Shown: positions 10,208 to 20,875 of the stretch, piece after piece
Numbering within the stretch: position 1 is the first letter of the stretch
How the letters are laid out: every line of letters starts with the position of its first letter
Source: Batillaria attramentaria
Lineage: Eukaryota; Mollusca; Gastropoda; Batillariidae
Length of the DNA: 64,000 nucleotides
Assembly (NCBI GenBank): GCA_018292915.2
Contig: JACVVK020000329.1
Coordinates: 595,001 to 659,000, forward strand
Direction of reading: 5' to 3'
Made by a program: the position numbers and the translations under genes
The notes under the pieces: generated by a model
Told to the model about the DNA's origin: nothing
Seen by the model: the letters and a program-made list of their open reading frames with translations, nothing else
Database searches by the model: none

Positions 10208-10767
10208 TAGCACAGTTTTGACCACAACCCGTGTAGATCTACATCTATAATGGTCACACCTCGCCGCGTAGATAATTTTGTTCGTTACGGGCTACGTGCT
10301 GTACACGCTGGCTGCCCGTGATGACGTCCAAGAAGACGGACAGACATCCTACGGCTAAAAGACACCGGTCGTTGTGTCTGATGCTGATGGGTGTTACTCT
10401 GGTAGTCGTCGTCGTCGTCGTAGCTGAGATGTGGTTGTGGTGGTGATGGTGGTAGAGACATCGGAGAAGGTTAGCGTGTCACAGTTAAAGGTTACATTCG
10501 GCTGCCAGCGTCGGGCGCCAAATTTATTTACGCGCTCACTTAGACGCCCGAAATCTTCATCAGCACAAATCGTGTTGGTGCGCGGGAGTCCTGACGGCGC
10601 GAAGCAGTAAAGCTTATAGCAGGGATCGAAGTTTCCCGGTAAACGACGTACACGGACCAGGGGAGGTAAGCAAGTGACGAGCGCCAATGCGACGGCCGAC
10701 GAGAAGGGCACGACTGATTTTCGCGAGACCGAGACAAATTCTCAGTGCGCATCTGTGTGAATAGATT
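10208..10767. other. No supported gene; CpG-containing
   Basis: Contains GTC/GTG triplet runs at 10405-10455. A minus-strand frame at 10394-10711 begins with a hydrophobic signal-peptide-like stretch but ends in repeat-encoded Thr and Arg runs and has no family signature. I leave it uncalled. Confidence 0.35.
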
Positions 10768-11230
10768 TCTTTGTTGTTGTGAATGTTTTGTTTGGGTTTT
10801 TTGTTCTTGTTGTTTCGGTCTGGGTTTGTGTTTGTTGTTGTTGTTGTTGTTGTTGTTCAGTTGTGCTTTGTTTTTCGGGTCGATCCCGGCTGGGGCCAAA
10901 TATTTGTGCTGGCTTTTTCATCGTTGCCCCGTCTTTAATACCACCCTATGTGGTGGAAAAGGACGTTAAACCCCCAAACACCCACCCACCCACCCTTGTT
11001 TTTTGGGGTTTTCTTTGGGTTTTTTTTTTTTTTGTCTGTTTTGTGTTTTGTTGTAGTTTGGTTGTTGCTTGTTTTTTGTTTGTTCTGGGATTTTTGTTGT
11101 TTGTTGTTTGTTTTGTTGTTTTTTCTTGCTGTTGATGTTGTTGTTGCTTTTTTTTTGTTGTTGTTGTTGTTGTGGTTTGGGGCTTTTGCTGTTACTGCTG
11201 CTGTTTGTTTTATTGGGGGGGGGGGGGGGG
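10768..11230. repeat. G/T-rich strand-asymmetric low-complexity tract
   Basis: Plus strand made largely of TTG, TTTG and TTTTG words with very few A or C, interrupted by SINE-A at 10876-10997 and ending in poly-G (11213-11230). Confidence 0.8.
10876..10997 (+). mobile_element. SINE-A, 5'-truncated copy
   Basis: Starts within the tRNA-like head (tcgggtcgatcccggctggg, missing the A box and the gtgagt segment). It continues through the ccaaatatttgtgctggc body to the aaaggacgttaaacccccaa tail and (CCCA)n. Confidence 0.88.
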
Positions 11231-11239
11231 AATGGGTCC

Positions 11240-12058
11240 GACCGAACGTATATTGCAACACTGTCTACTAATGTTTACTGCTGTCGCCCTGTGAATTATA
11301 TCGGGTGGGTTTCATCTCGCGTAAATTAGACGGGTCCGTGTCGTCGGCATTATTATTATTATTATTTCGGTGACCTCTCCTGGTACTGCCGACTACTCAT
11401 CGTACTACAACGGTTTGTGTGTTTATCCCCTGTGCAGAATGGTAGCTCTGGGTGGAGGTCCCATTGGTAATAAAAGGGGGGAACACAGGCTTGTGGTTTT
11501 AGCTGGCTGGCTGAACACACGAGCCTTGATTGGGTCGGTACTTTAACCCCTAAGACTAAAGCCACAAAGGAACAAAAAAAAGGGCTGCTGATGTGTTTTC
11601 CACAATCGATGGTTACTAGTCCTCCCTCTTGCTTCCAAGTCCGTCCTCCCACCCAACCCCTCTACCCAGTCCCCCTGCTCTCACCCCCCTCCCCGCCCCC
11701 CAATCTCCTCCCATCTTGGCCCCACCCCAAAAGAAAAGAGTTGTTCACGTTAGTTACGCCGGTCAAAGCAATAATAAGCATTCGATATTTGTTCGGAATA
11801 ATCCACCCATTCAAACAGCGTATTCAATAGGTTTTAACTGCAAGTACAAGTACATCCCTAATGTAGCCGTGGAAACACAAAGCCGAAGCTACCGACCGAA
11901 CCCAGCCGACTGATGATTCGATCGTAAGTAGCTTGGGAAGGTTGCGGAGAACCCTCAGTAGTCGATAGTGCTGGTGACGTATGGTGAAATAATGACGGCG
12001 CTGGTTCAGTGAGGATGACGGTAGAATGGGAACGGCGGCAGTGACAGATGCGGAGGCC
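11240..12058. other. No gene seen
   Basis: Includes (ATT)n at 11350-11366 and a C-rich stretch at 11640-11730. Confidence 0.4.
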
Positions 12059-12060
12059 TG

Positions 12061-12289
12061 GTACGGTACGGTACGGTACGGTACGGTACGGTACGATGCA
12101 GTACAGCGCTGTAGTGTGTTGTGCTGCGCTGCACTGCACTGCACTGCATTCTGCCGTACTCTGCTGTGCTGTACCATGTCGCGCTGTGCTGTGCTGTGCT
12201 GTGCTGTGCTGTGCTGTGCTGTGCTGTGCTGTGCTGTGCTGTGCTGTGCTGTGCTGTGCTGTGCTGTGCTGCGCTGCGCTGCGCTGCGT
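12061..12289. repeat. Pentanucleotide array (GTACG)n -> (GCACT)n -> (GTGCT)n -> (GCGCT)n
   Basis: Seven GTACG units (12061-12095), a mixed zone with GCACT and imperfect units, about 17 GTGCT units (12186-12270), then GCGCT units to 12289. All subarrays share the 5-bp period and differ by point changes. The Ser-Thr-Ala-Gln-His frames are translations of the repeat. Confidence 0.93.
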
Positions 12290-12397
12290 GGTGAAAATTG
12301 CGTTGGACGTGGTCAGTCTGTGCGGCCACGTCCAAATAAAAGAGTTCTTTGAAATGCTGTCTCTCAAACACATCCTGTATGAGACATCTCAGAGGCG

Positions 12398-12552
12398 GTT
12401 TTTTTGTTTTGTTTTGTTTTTTTGGTTTTATTTTTATTTATTTTTTTTTGGTTTTTTAAAGGGTTTTCTGTAGTTGTTTTGTTTTTGTTTTTTGTTTGGT
12501 TGGTTGGTTGGTTTTTTGTTGCTGTTTGTTGTTGTTGTTGTTTTGTCTGTTT
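12398..12552. repeat. T/G-rich low-complexity tract
   Basis: T runs with interspersed G, TTGG and TTG words; same composition type as 10768-11230 and 17427-17912. Confidence 0.8.
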
Positions 12553-13047
12553 TTAATGCATGCAAACACAGAAAGAAAGAATGAAAAAATCTCAGAATTG
12601 AATTGACAGAAAGAAATCCGGCGACATGTAGATGTTTTCTTAATTCTATCTCGGAAAAAGGCGAGAGTGCACGACCTCCCTTAAAAGTTGTCGCACGCGC
12701 CGTTCACGCAACAGCATTTAAAAAAAAAAAAAAAAAAAAAACGCCGTGCAGCTTTTAAAATAAGAAAAAGACACTCCTATGTGACAGCAGGAAAACCTGA
12801 ACAATGCTTCTGACCTTTTCCGGCAATCGTTTGTCTGTCAACACGCAGCAACCAAAGCATGTTTTACAACAGCTGCGAACGCAGAGAGTAACACGAAACC
12901 GGATCTACAGAAACTGCGGATGCGCTAATGTCCAGATTGACTGCCTGTGTTACGTTCCAGAAAACGACGGCTCCGCGGGAAATAGATATCTCGGATTATT
13001 TTCGATCTCTGCAAATAGGCGGTGCTAATGATTGTGGAAATATACAC
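12553..13047. other. No gene seen
   Basis: Poly-A at 12720-12741; otherwise unique sequence without recognisable features. Confidence 0.4.
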
Positions 13048-13553
13048 CTGTCAAAGTGAGGAGGCGTTTAGAGGTCTTACGTGTGTCTGCACAGATGAGG
13101 GGGGGGGGGGGGAGAGAGAGAGAGAGAGAGAGAGAATCAAGAAAACTTTATTTTTCAACGATAGAGGTAGTTAACGTGAAACAGTCAATTTTCATACCTG
13201 CCGTTGCTATTTCTAGTAGTATCTATCTAAATAGAAAAATACACACACACACACATGTAATGCAACAGGAAAAAAACAAAATAGCAATAAAACCATAGGA
13301 AATGAAACTACACTCTAATACGGCAAGGAACATTTTAAAAAGCGTGATGAACATGTATACCAATTATGTCAATACATCATAGTGTAGTAATGGGCGAGAA
13401 TAAACTGTGGGAAGATTAAACATCGTGTGACATGAGATATTTGAAGGAAAGCTGTTTGAAATTTGTGTTAGAGCATGCATGCTTAACATGGGCTGGAAGA
13501 CTGTCAAAGTGAGGAGGCGTTTAGAGGTCTTGCGTGTGTCTGCACAGATGAGG
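13048..13553 (-). mobile_element. 5'-truncated LINE-tail insertion with 53-bp target-site duplication
   Basis: Positions 13048-13100 and 13501-13553 are a direct repeat of 53 bp with one mismatch (ttacg versus ttgcg). Between them lies an insert of 400 bp. At its left end is (G)n(GA)n, then aactttatttttcaacgat and cctgccgttgct. The latter closely match the 3' end of the LINE at 34757-35922 (aactttattttccaacgg, cttgccgttgct). On the minus strand the insert therefore ends with a LINE 3' terminus and a (CT)n tail and is 5'-truncated, as in target-primed reverse transcription. The near-identical duplication suggests a fairly recent event. Confidence 0.8.
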
Positions 13554-13952
13554 AGAGAGAGTGGTGGCTGTCAGTTTCAGCCCTACCCTTCACTCACAGT
13601 GGCATCAGAAACTGATCGAAGAAACTGATGACAGTACTTGCCTACATTCTGACAGCATGCATACTACGCTATGTACACGCTCCGTGATTCTAACAGTAGT
13701 GTTCACAGCGAAGATGGACCTACGATAATGATTATGCCGAGGTTACATTTGCACTGCACTCAGAAGAGGCTTCCAAATTTGTTAGTAAGACAGCGATACC
13801 TGTACTAACACGCACGAAGTTTAGCTTGGTCAGGAGTGAGCGAGTGAGTGAGAGCAAAGATCTTGGAAACATGGAGTGAGAAAGTGTAGATGCTTTACGA
13901 TACCTCTACACTCGCACTGGACGAAAAAAGTAAAAACTGCTCTCGGTCTAAA
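13554..13952. other. No gene seen
   Basis: Unique sequence without recognisable coding or RNA signals. Confidence 0.4.
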
Positions 13953-14092
<140 letters not shown>

Positions 14093-14455
14093 AATGATGG
14101 GACGGAGAGCGCCCCCTCCACATCACGTGTTTGTGGCGTGGTCTGCCAGACAGCAAATACATGACAAAAACAAAACAAAAAAGAAAACAGCGCCCAGTGG
14201 CTATCAAGCCTAGACTCCCTGTTTCTGATAAAGGCAGGTCCAATCTCCAGAAAAAAAAGGAAAAAATTAAACGAGCAGACTAGGCTAATGGAGTTTGCAT
14301 GGGGCCTCCAATCCCTCTTTGTCTCGCTAAACCACGGTCTGAAAATACACGTCGACTGTATCAGGACGCGTCCATCTATCAGCGGCTCTCTAATACGCAT
14401 GCGCGTGCCGACTTATCCATTTGTTTGTCTGCGGACTGAAGCTGTCTTTATCCAA

Positions 14456-14458
<3 letters not shown>
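14093..14458. other. No gene seen
   Basis: Unique sequence; short A-rich patches. Confidence 0.4.

Positions 14459-14513
<55 letters not shown>
14459..14513. repeat. (CT)n microsatellite
   Basis: About 54 bp of CT. Confidence 0.95.
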
Positions 14514-14517
<4 letters not shown>

Positions 14518-15106
14518 TTACACGCTTGAAATCAATATCAGTCTGGGATTCAGAAGAAAAAAAAATGGCGAGTTTCAAAGACGGAAGATCCCCCCCCCCC
14601 TCACCCCATGCATCTATAACCCACCCCATTCTTTCACTCCCCTCTCCCCCGTCCACAACAGCCCCCCCCCCCCTCCTCCCAACTGCTCAACACACGTGAC
14701 ACCAGACACCAAAAGTCCCCCCCCACCCCCCACCCCCCACCCCCAAAAAATAGGATGGTGCTTCAGTGTCCCAGACTAGACCATGTACCCAGTGCCGCAG
14801 CCTATCTTCTATTTTAACTATCAGAATCCCGAGTAGAACACAGTCGACGCATCTTGTCGGGTAAGGCTTCCGGAGATCGAGTGAAACACAGCTGAAGTGC
14901 TTCAGTCAGTGTCTGTCTCAACCTCTAGCGGGAAGCATTTTGCCAAAAGACAGGCGGACTGCTTAGCTGTCTGCTTGCTTGCTTGCGTGGTTGGTTGGTC
15001 GGCTGGTTGACGGGTTGAGGGGGTGTTTAGTCTCCTAGTTATCATAGCTGCCTCGATCAATCGAGCTGTCAATCACTATATTGTCACAAAGGCGGAGAAT
15101 TAAAGT
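14514..15106. other. No gene seen; C-rich patches
   Basis: Poly-C-rich runs at 14590-14602, 14661-14680 and 14717-14745; short TTGC/TTGG words at 14970-15010. Confidence 0.4.
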
Positions 15107-15233
<127 letters not shown>

Positions 15234-15310
15234 AATAACTTTATTTGAAAACGGTGGAAGTTTTGATCTTGAGACCAATTTTCAAACCTGACGTTTTGAA
15301 AAACAAACAA
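15234..15310 (-). mobile_element. LINE 3'-tail fragment
   Basis: aataactttatttgaaaacg, gaagttttgatc and ccaattttcaaacctgacg parallel the 3' end of the 34757-35922 LINE. They match the plus-strand fragment at 50539-50632 in reverse even better (aaataaagttatt; aaaattggtt). Its 3' terminus meets (GA)n. Confidence 0.6.
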
Positions 15311-15345
15311 ATAAACAAAAAGAAACAAACAAAAAACACAGAGAG

Positions 15346-15410
15346 GGGTGTTTGGGGGTTGAGAGACAGACAGACAGACAGACAGAGACAGACAGACAGA
15401 CAGACAGATA
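15346..15410. repeat. (CAGA)n with a SINE-A tail remnant
   Basis: The short ggggtgtttgggggtt piece (15346-15361) matches the SINE-A 3' tail on the minus strand and is followed by CAGA tetranucleotides. Confidence 0.6.
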
Positions 15411-16015
15411 AGCTCCCCGTGAAAAGAAGCAAGGCTGTCCTTAAACCTGAACCACCACCCAAGTCCTCAAGAAGTAGCTGCTGCTGGTTGAGACACTATT
15501 CCTTGATCATAAACTACAGCGAAACATACGCACGCATGACGGGGTCTTGCAAACCGCAAGTTCTTTGACGCGTCAACCGTCACGTGACCGATGAACCGTC
15601 GCTGATTAGTTGCCATGCCCAATGAATCTGAAATATGAGAGGGCCAGCTCTACTCTCAGGGAGCAGACATAAATCATTCTGAAACGGGAAAAAAAATTCA
15701 CGAATAAATTGATCTGTTTCAAATCCCACGCGTTGAACAACGCGAGGACGAAATGGACGGAATGACCGGTAGAGGGTCACAGAATGGATTTATCTTCCTG
15801 GTGCCGGAAATGACGACACAAAGTATAAACGCTTGACGCAAACGCCGCAGATTTCACATAATGTACGCGGGTGGCATCCCTCCTTCAGCCCGCCCCCCCC
15901 CCCCCCCTCCCCAAACCCCCGCCAAGTTCACTCACACTACTGCTGCCACCTACACCCCTCTGCCTTTCAAACTTAACGACCGACCCAACTGTAACAGGTT
16001 TAAATGGGCGCGAGC
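15411..16015. other. No gene seen
   Basis: Unique sequence; poly-C at 15892-15907. Confidence 0.4.
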
Positions 16016-16025
16016 ACAACAGACA

Positions 16026-16205
16026 GTTGGGGGTCGGGGGGTGGGTGGGTGTTTGAGAGTTTGACGTCCTCTTCCACCACGTATGGGTGATATCAAAGAC
16101 GGGAAAAGGCCAGCAGGCACAAATATTTGGCCCCAGCCGGGATTCGAACTCACGACCCGAGCACTCAAAGTCCGACGCTCAACCATTCGGTTATCCCGGC
16201 ACCCC
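16026..16205 (-). mobile_element. SINE-A, full-length copy
   Basis: Complete head and body on the minus strand; the head reads TGCCGGGATAACCGAATGG, with B box GAGTTCGAATCCC. Duplication acaacagaca (16016-16025) / acagcagaca (16206-16215). Confidence 0.9.
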
Positions 16206-16534
16206 ACAGCAGACATCTATGCTGCTATTCTGCACGAAGCAGGGACCATGAAGTTGATGAACGTTCTGCATTACTCGCTCTGCAGTCTTCAGACATTCGA
16301 CCCTGATCGAGGCACACATGCTCGGTGTCCTCTGTACCTGGTATCCCCACGCGATACCCGCAGCAATCAGACCACTCCTTCGTTCCTTCGGCGCAGGAGC
16401 CCCTCAGAGATCAGAAATGCGATTGATTCGCCGTTAACAACAGCAAAAGGCTTCCGATTGGTCTAGCGGGTTGGTTGCTTCAGATGTAACGTGCTAGATG
16501 AACTCGGCACGGATGACCCGAAGTAAATAGTAAG

Positions 16535-16790
16535 AGCTGTACTGATCACCACGATGTAGTACAGGCGCACTCACGAGCGAAACTGTTCCAAAACAGGAGG
16601 GTGGGTGTTTGAGGTTTAACGTCCTTTTCCACCACATAGGGTGATATCAAAGACGGGGCAACGATGAAAAAGCCAGCACAAATATTTGGCCCCAGCCGGG
16701 ATCGAACTCACGACCCGAGCATTAGAAGTCCAACGCTCCACCATCCGACCACCCCGGCTCCCCGTTCCAAAACGTAAGCTGGCTCAGAAA
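16535..16790 (-). repeat. Repeat B, copy 2 (short, split by a SINE)
   Basis: agagctgtactgatcacc and ggcgcactcacgagcg-aaactgttccaaaac match the start of repeat B in reverse. After the SINE the sequence resumes as gttccaaaacgtaagctgg. Confidence 0.75.
16595..16763 (-). mobile_element. SINE-A, full-length copy nested in repeat B
   Basis: Complete element, very close to the copy at 3680-3849. Perfect 10-bp duplication gttccaaaac (16585-16594 and 16764-16773) lying within the repeat B sequence. Confidence 0.93.
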
Positions 16791-16799
16791 GAAAGAAAA

Positions 16800-17426
16800 A
16801 AAAAATAGCCCGTCTAAGCTGCAAGTGTCGTGGAGTAAGCGGCGCGCATGTTACACCAAACTAGGGTCGAATGTCGGCAAAATCACTTCACGGAGAGAGA
16901 GACGGACACAGAGAGAATAGTGACTATCTGCCTTCGGCTCAGCGGACCGATCACCCAGCGACACATCGGGCAGCACAGTGTTGACCGAACCTGCTCTCCT
17001 TACACGGGATGCAACCCCGTACTTGACATTTTCCTCGAGTGGCCCTGGCTCGTTTACACCGAGCTACTTGAGGAAATCTCCGTCGCACAATGACTTCCCC
17101 TCCTCGGCGCTCTCCAGTTTCGGAGTCAGAGACAGTGGCGCTGATCGATCTCGACAAAGAAAGATGGCGGTCGTGATGGATAGAGACGCTTCGAGCGCGA
17201 CCTTCGGGGCCGAGGGTTCAAATCCCAAAGGGCTTCGGGATTAATTTGTGTTCGGGGGGGAGAGAAATGTCCACCTCCCCCTTCCGTTGTCCCCCTTTCA
17301 TGGAGTGTCAGGAATAGAAGGTGTGCACGTGTCTGTTTTCAAACTTGAAGGGAGGTAGAAAACGTATTTATTTTTCTTTTAATCCCAGCCCCAAAGTTTT
17401 AACCGGCGAAATTGCTCGGCTGTAGG
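16800..17426. other. No supported gene
   Basis: Includes an aagatggcgg motif (17160-17169) and a B-box-like gggttcaaatccc at about 17216 without a matching A box or acceptor stem. Neither is enough for a call. Confidence 0.35.
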
Positions 17427-17912
17427 TGGTTTTTTGTTACTGTTGTTCTTTGTTTTTGTTTTTGTTTTTGTTTCCTTTGTTATTTTTGTTGTTTTTGTTT
17501 CTTGTTTTTTGTTGTTTTTGTTGGTTGGTTTGTTTGTTTTGTTTTTGTTTTTGGGGGGGGGTGTTTTGTTTTGTTTGTCTGTTTCTGGAGAATGTTGTGG
17601 TTGTTGTTTTTGGGTTGTATTGTTGTCGTTGTTGTTGTTGTTTTGGGGTTGTGTTTGTTTGTTTGTTTTTTTGTTTTGTTGTTTTGTTTGTTTGTTTGTT
17701 TGTTTGTTGTTGTTTTTTGGGGGGTGTTGTTGGGTTTTTTGTTTTTGTTTTGTTTTGTTTTTGTTTGTTTTTTGTTTTTGTTGTTTTTGTTTTTTTTTTT
17801 GGGGGGGGAGGTGTTTTCTTGTGTTTTTTTGGGTTGGTTTTTTTGTTGTTGTTTGTTTGTTTGTTTGTTTGTTTGTTTGTTTGTTTGTTTGTTTGTTTGT
17901 TTGTTTGTTTGT
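17427..17912. repeat. G/T-only tract of about 485 bp with terminal (GTTT)n
   Basis: The plus strand is almost purely G and T (TTTTG, TTG and GGGG words), finishing in about 17 GTTT units (17847-17912). The long hydrophobic Phe/Val/Cys frames across it are translations of the repeat. Confidence 0.9.
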
Positions 17913-18614
17913 TGGTCTAGGTTTTCCGTTACAATCGCCTGAGATACGATGTACTACATGAATAAACCGAAAACAGCAGACTGTGTTCTTTATTCCATAA
18001 TACTGTTAAAGTCTGCAAAGTTTCTTTCAATAACAATAACAATAATAATAAGTTTACAAAAGATATGACACAGAAAAGACTCGTGACATACATAACAATG
18101 ACATTCACAGTTCACGTGCTCTGTGAACGAACTGTCCTGCTGAACACGATTCAGTCCTGTCCGCACTCAGACCGCCTCAGGTTTGAGTGGGAATTTTCTG
18201 GCTGAATCCTCAACTGTGTGGACATAACCTACTGAATTCAACACACAACAGACAAAATCAGTATCCAACCATGCACACTTGCCCTTTACCCACAACCGTA
18301 AACCGCCAAAGGCCGGCGCCCCGACATAGAACGGTCTACATTCATCTTTGGATGAAAGGCCTACGTGCCATGGCTTTGACAGGCGCTTGTGCCCTTTTTT
18401 CTGGATAACAGTAGTGGTGTTTTCATCAGAATTTGTGGGCCTAGCTTTGCAACTGGGAGTCTACAAATCTGGCCAAATACACCTCCCAGCCTCGTTTACG
18501 ACTACCGGGTTAAGTTCCCCCGCCGGTTTCAAGTTCCAGTCCACTAATGACTAAGATAAATTCCAATCACAGTTGCCACCCCTTCCGCACACCACTCCAC
18601 ACCCCGGCCCTCCT

Positions 18615-18615
<1 letters not shown>
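17913..18615. other. No gene seen
   Basis: Unique sequence with a short (AAT)n near 18037; no motif recognised. Confidence 0.4.
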
Positions 18616-18652
<37 letters not shown>

Positions 18653-18815
18653 CCTCCCGAAGCTGTCTGGCGGCCGGGGGGAGTATCCAGTGGTTTAGGA
18701 GACGTTAAGCGATCTCTTCGAGACAACGCCAACATACTAACGACCACGAAAAACGCACGGGACCATGACTTGGATAAATGGCCAAGTCTGGACAGAAAGG
18801 AAGGACGCGCCAGCG

Positions 18816-18869
<54 letters not shown>
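18616..18869. repeat. Two (CA)n tracts with unique spacer
   Basis: CA tracts at 18616-18650 and 18819-18869; the spacer is unique. Confidence 0.95.
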
Positions 18870-18872
<3 letters not shown>

Positions 18873-19396
18873 CCATCGACCAACACCACCAAGGACAACA
18901 ATAACTGGCCATAGTTTCTTTGAAATGAACCTCGGGTTGAAGCAGAATTTCTGTCAAAGGACTTCATCTCCCAGTAGAGGCTTTCAGCTGCAGCTAACTC
19001 GCAAAGCGAATATAATATGAATATTTTACGGGATACGCTGGTTGACAGAGAGTTGACACACTGACACACTGGCTCTATGGCTTCCTTTGCATGCTGTGTC
19101 TATACACTGTATTTAGAAACCCTCGCTGTTTTCCCTCTCTGTTCTAAGAGATCGCCGATCGCGAAAAGCCACTGCATTTCGATGGCAATTTCTAGACCAT
19201 CCCAGAACATGCTGGTGCAGTAACGTCAGTAGATTACGTCACCTTGGAAAGGTTTCGAACTTGCCAGTAAGTTGAGGAATGTTCTAGATCTGACCTGTTT
19301 AGTATGTAAGCAGCCCTGCACAGCATTCTGGGTTCTTCTTCTTCATGAATTTGTTCCCCACGCATCTTCTGTTACATGTAATAAAGTATTGAAGTT
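18870..19396. other. No gene seen
   Basis: Unique sequence. Confidence 0.4.
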
Positions 19397-19408
19397 GTAT
19401 CCTGTTGT

Positions 19409-19590
19409 GGGGAGCCGGGGTGGCCGAATGGTAGAGCGCTGGGCTTTCAATGCTCGGGTCGTGAGTTCGATTCCCGCCGGCTGGGGCCAAATATTTGTGC
19501 TGGCCTCTTTTCTCGTTGCCCCGTCTTTGATATCACCCTTATGTGGTGGGAAAGGACGTTAAACTCCCAAACACCCATCCCACCCAAACC
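19409..19590 (+). mobile_element. SINE-A, full-length plus-strand copy
   Basis: Head GGGGAGCCGGGGTGGCCGAA, ggtagagcgctgggctttca, B box GAGTTCGATTCCC, then the full body to aaactcccaaacaccc. Perfect 12-bp duplication gtatcctgttgt (19397-19408 and 19591-19602). It integrated next to the 38-bp minisatellite field. Confidence 0.95.
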
Positions 19591-19684
19591 GTATCCTGTT
19601 GTATCCCTGTATGTTCTTCTCTGCGAATGCACCAAGAGAGCGACATAGCAGGAGTAAAATACAACACTCTCCCTCAGAAAATTT

Positions 19685-19795
19685 CACAGAAATCTCACGC
19701 TGTTATCGAGATATGCCATCGTGACAAAATCTCAAGCTGGTCTTCAGTTTTGCCACCGTGGCAAACCTTTATGCTGTTACTAAGCTATTTCACTG

Positions 19796-19882
<87 letters not shown>

Positions 19883-20370
19883 GTGTGTGTGTGGGGGGGG
19901 GGGGATCTCATGCTATGGATGGGCTGTATCACTGTGACAAAAATCGCACGTTGTAATTCAGTAACGGCATCGTGGTAATATCTCAGGCTGTTATTGGGCT
20001 ATGGCATCGTGGCAAAAATCTCATGTTGTAATTCAGTTATGGCATCGTGGCAAAATCTCAGGCTGCTATCGGGCTACTATGTCATGGTGGATTTTTTTTT
20101 TTATTGTTGTGTTTCAGTTATGGCATCGTGGCAAAATCTCAGGTTGTAATTCAGCTTTGGCATATCATCGTGGCAAAAATCTCATTTACGGCATCGTGGC
20201 CGCTAATGGGCTGTCATCGTGGCAAACATCTCACATTCATTTACATCATGGCAAAAAATTTCAGGCTGTTATTGAACTGTATCACCGTGACCAAAGTTCC
20301 ATGTTGTAATTCAGGTATGGCATCCGTGGCAAGTATCTCACACTGTTACACGGCATCGCGGCAGTTGTGA
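19685..20370. repeat. 38-bp minisatellite with alternating subunits
   Basis: About 16 diverged units around atggcatcgtggcaaaa-atctca. Unit ends alternate between ggctgttattgggct and tgttgtaattcagtt types, giving a dimer of about 76 bp. A long (GT)n and a poly-T insertion (20092-20103) interrupt it. Confidence 0.8.
19796..19903. repeat. (GT)n-(G)n expanded inside the minisatellite
   Basis: About 97 bp of GT followed by 12 G, sitting between units of the 38-bp array. Confidence 0.93.
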
Positions 20371-20875
20371 GTGAAACCTTTGTGCGCATTTTCCTTTCGC
20401 GCACAGTTCGCTGCTGTTGAGGGATATTAACGTATCGACACTGGATGGTTTTAATCCCAACCCTAACAGTCATTTTCCACAGCTTTGAAAGGCTGAGTGA
20501 AATAAGTCCCCTCTACGACCCAATCACGGCTTTGATGTGTGTATATAACACCTTCGGTGGGCTGATGTGCAGAAATTGACTTTCGGTCGTTGCGTCTCGG
20601 CTGCCAATGGACCAAATCTCTCTGTATAATAATACAATATTATATCGGCACATTCATCTGTGCGTTATGCGTAAATGTATGGAGCTAAGCTCTTATGCCA
20701 CGTGCGACTCTGCATAAAATTATGGCAAAATGCCTTTAGCGGGACCTATGTGTCACGGGGGGAAGTCAAGATGGCGGGGGAGATTTCTGGTGCTACTAAG
20801 ATTTAAAAGTGAACATGCACACGTCTCCACATCTTCTGGTTCATACACGGTCCCCTTTCTTAGCAAGCAATCGTA
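20371..20875. other. No supported gene
   Basis: Contains an aagatggcggg motif at 20769 and (AAT)-like words at 20625-20642; otherwise nothing. Confidence 0.35.

Noticed and set aside
10394..10711. Minus-strand frame with signal-peptide-like start and several Cys
   Set aside because: No family match recognised; its end is translated from GTC/GTG triplet repeats. Left as unannotated.
17205..17245. B-box-like gggttcaaatccc as part of a tRNA gene
   Set aside because: No A box at the proper distance and no acceptor stem.
17412..17961. Three overlapping frames of 160-176 codons that look like multi-pass membrane proteins
   Set aside because: They are Phe/Val/Leu/Cys translations of a G/T-only tract in all three frames; the hydrophobicity is a composition artefact.
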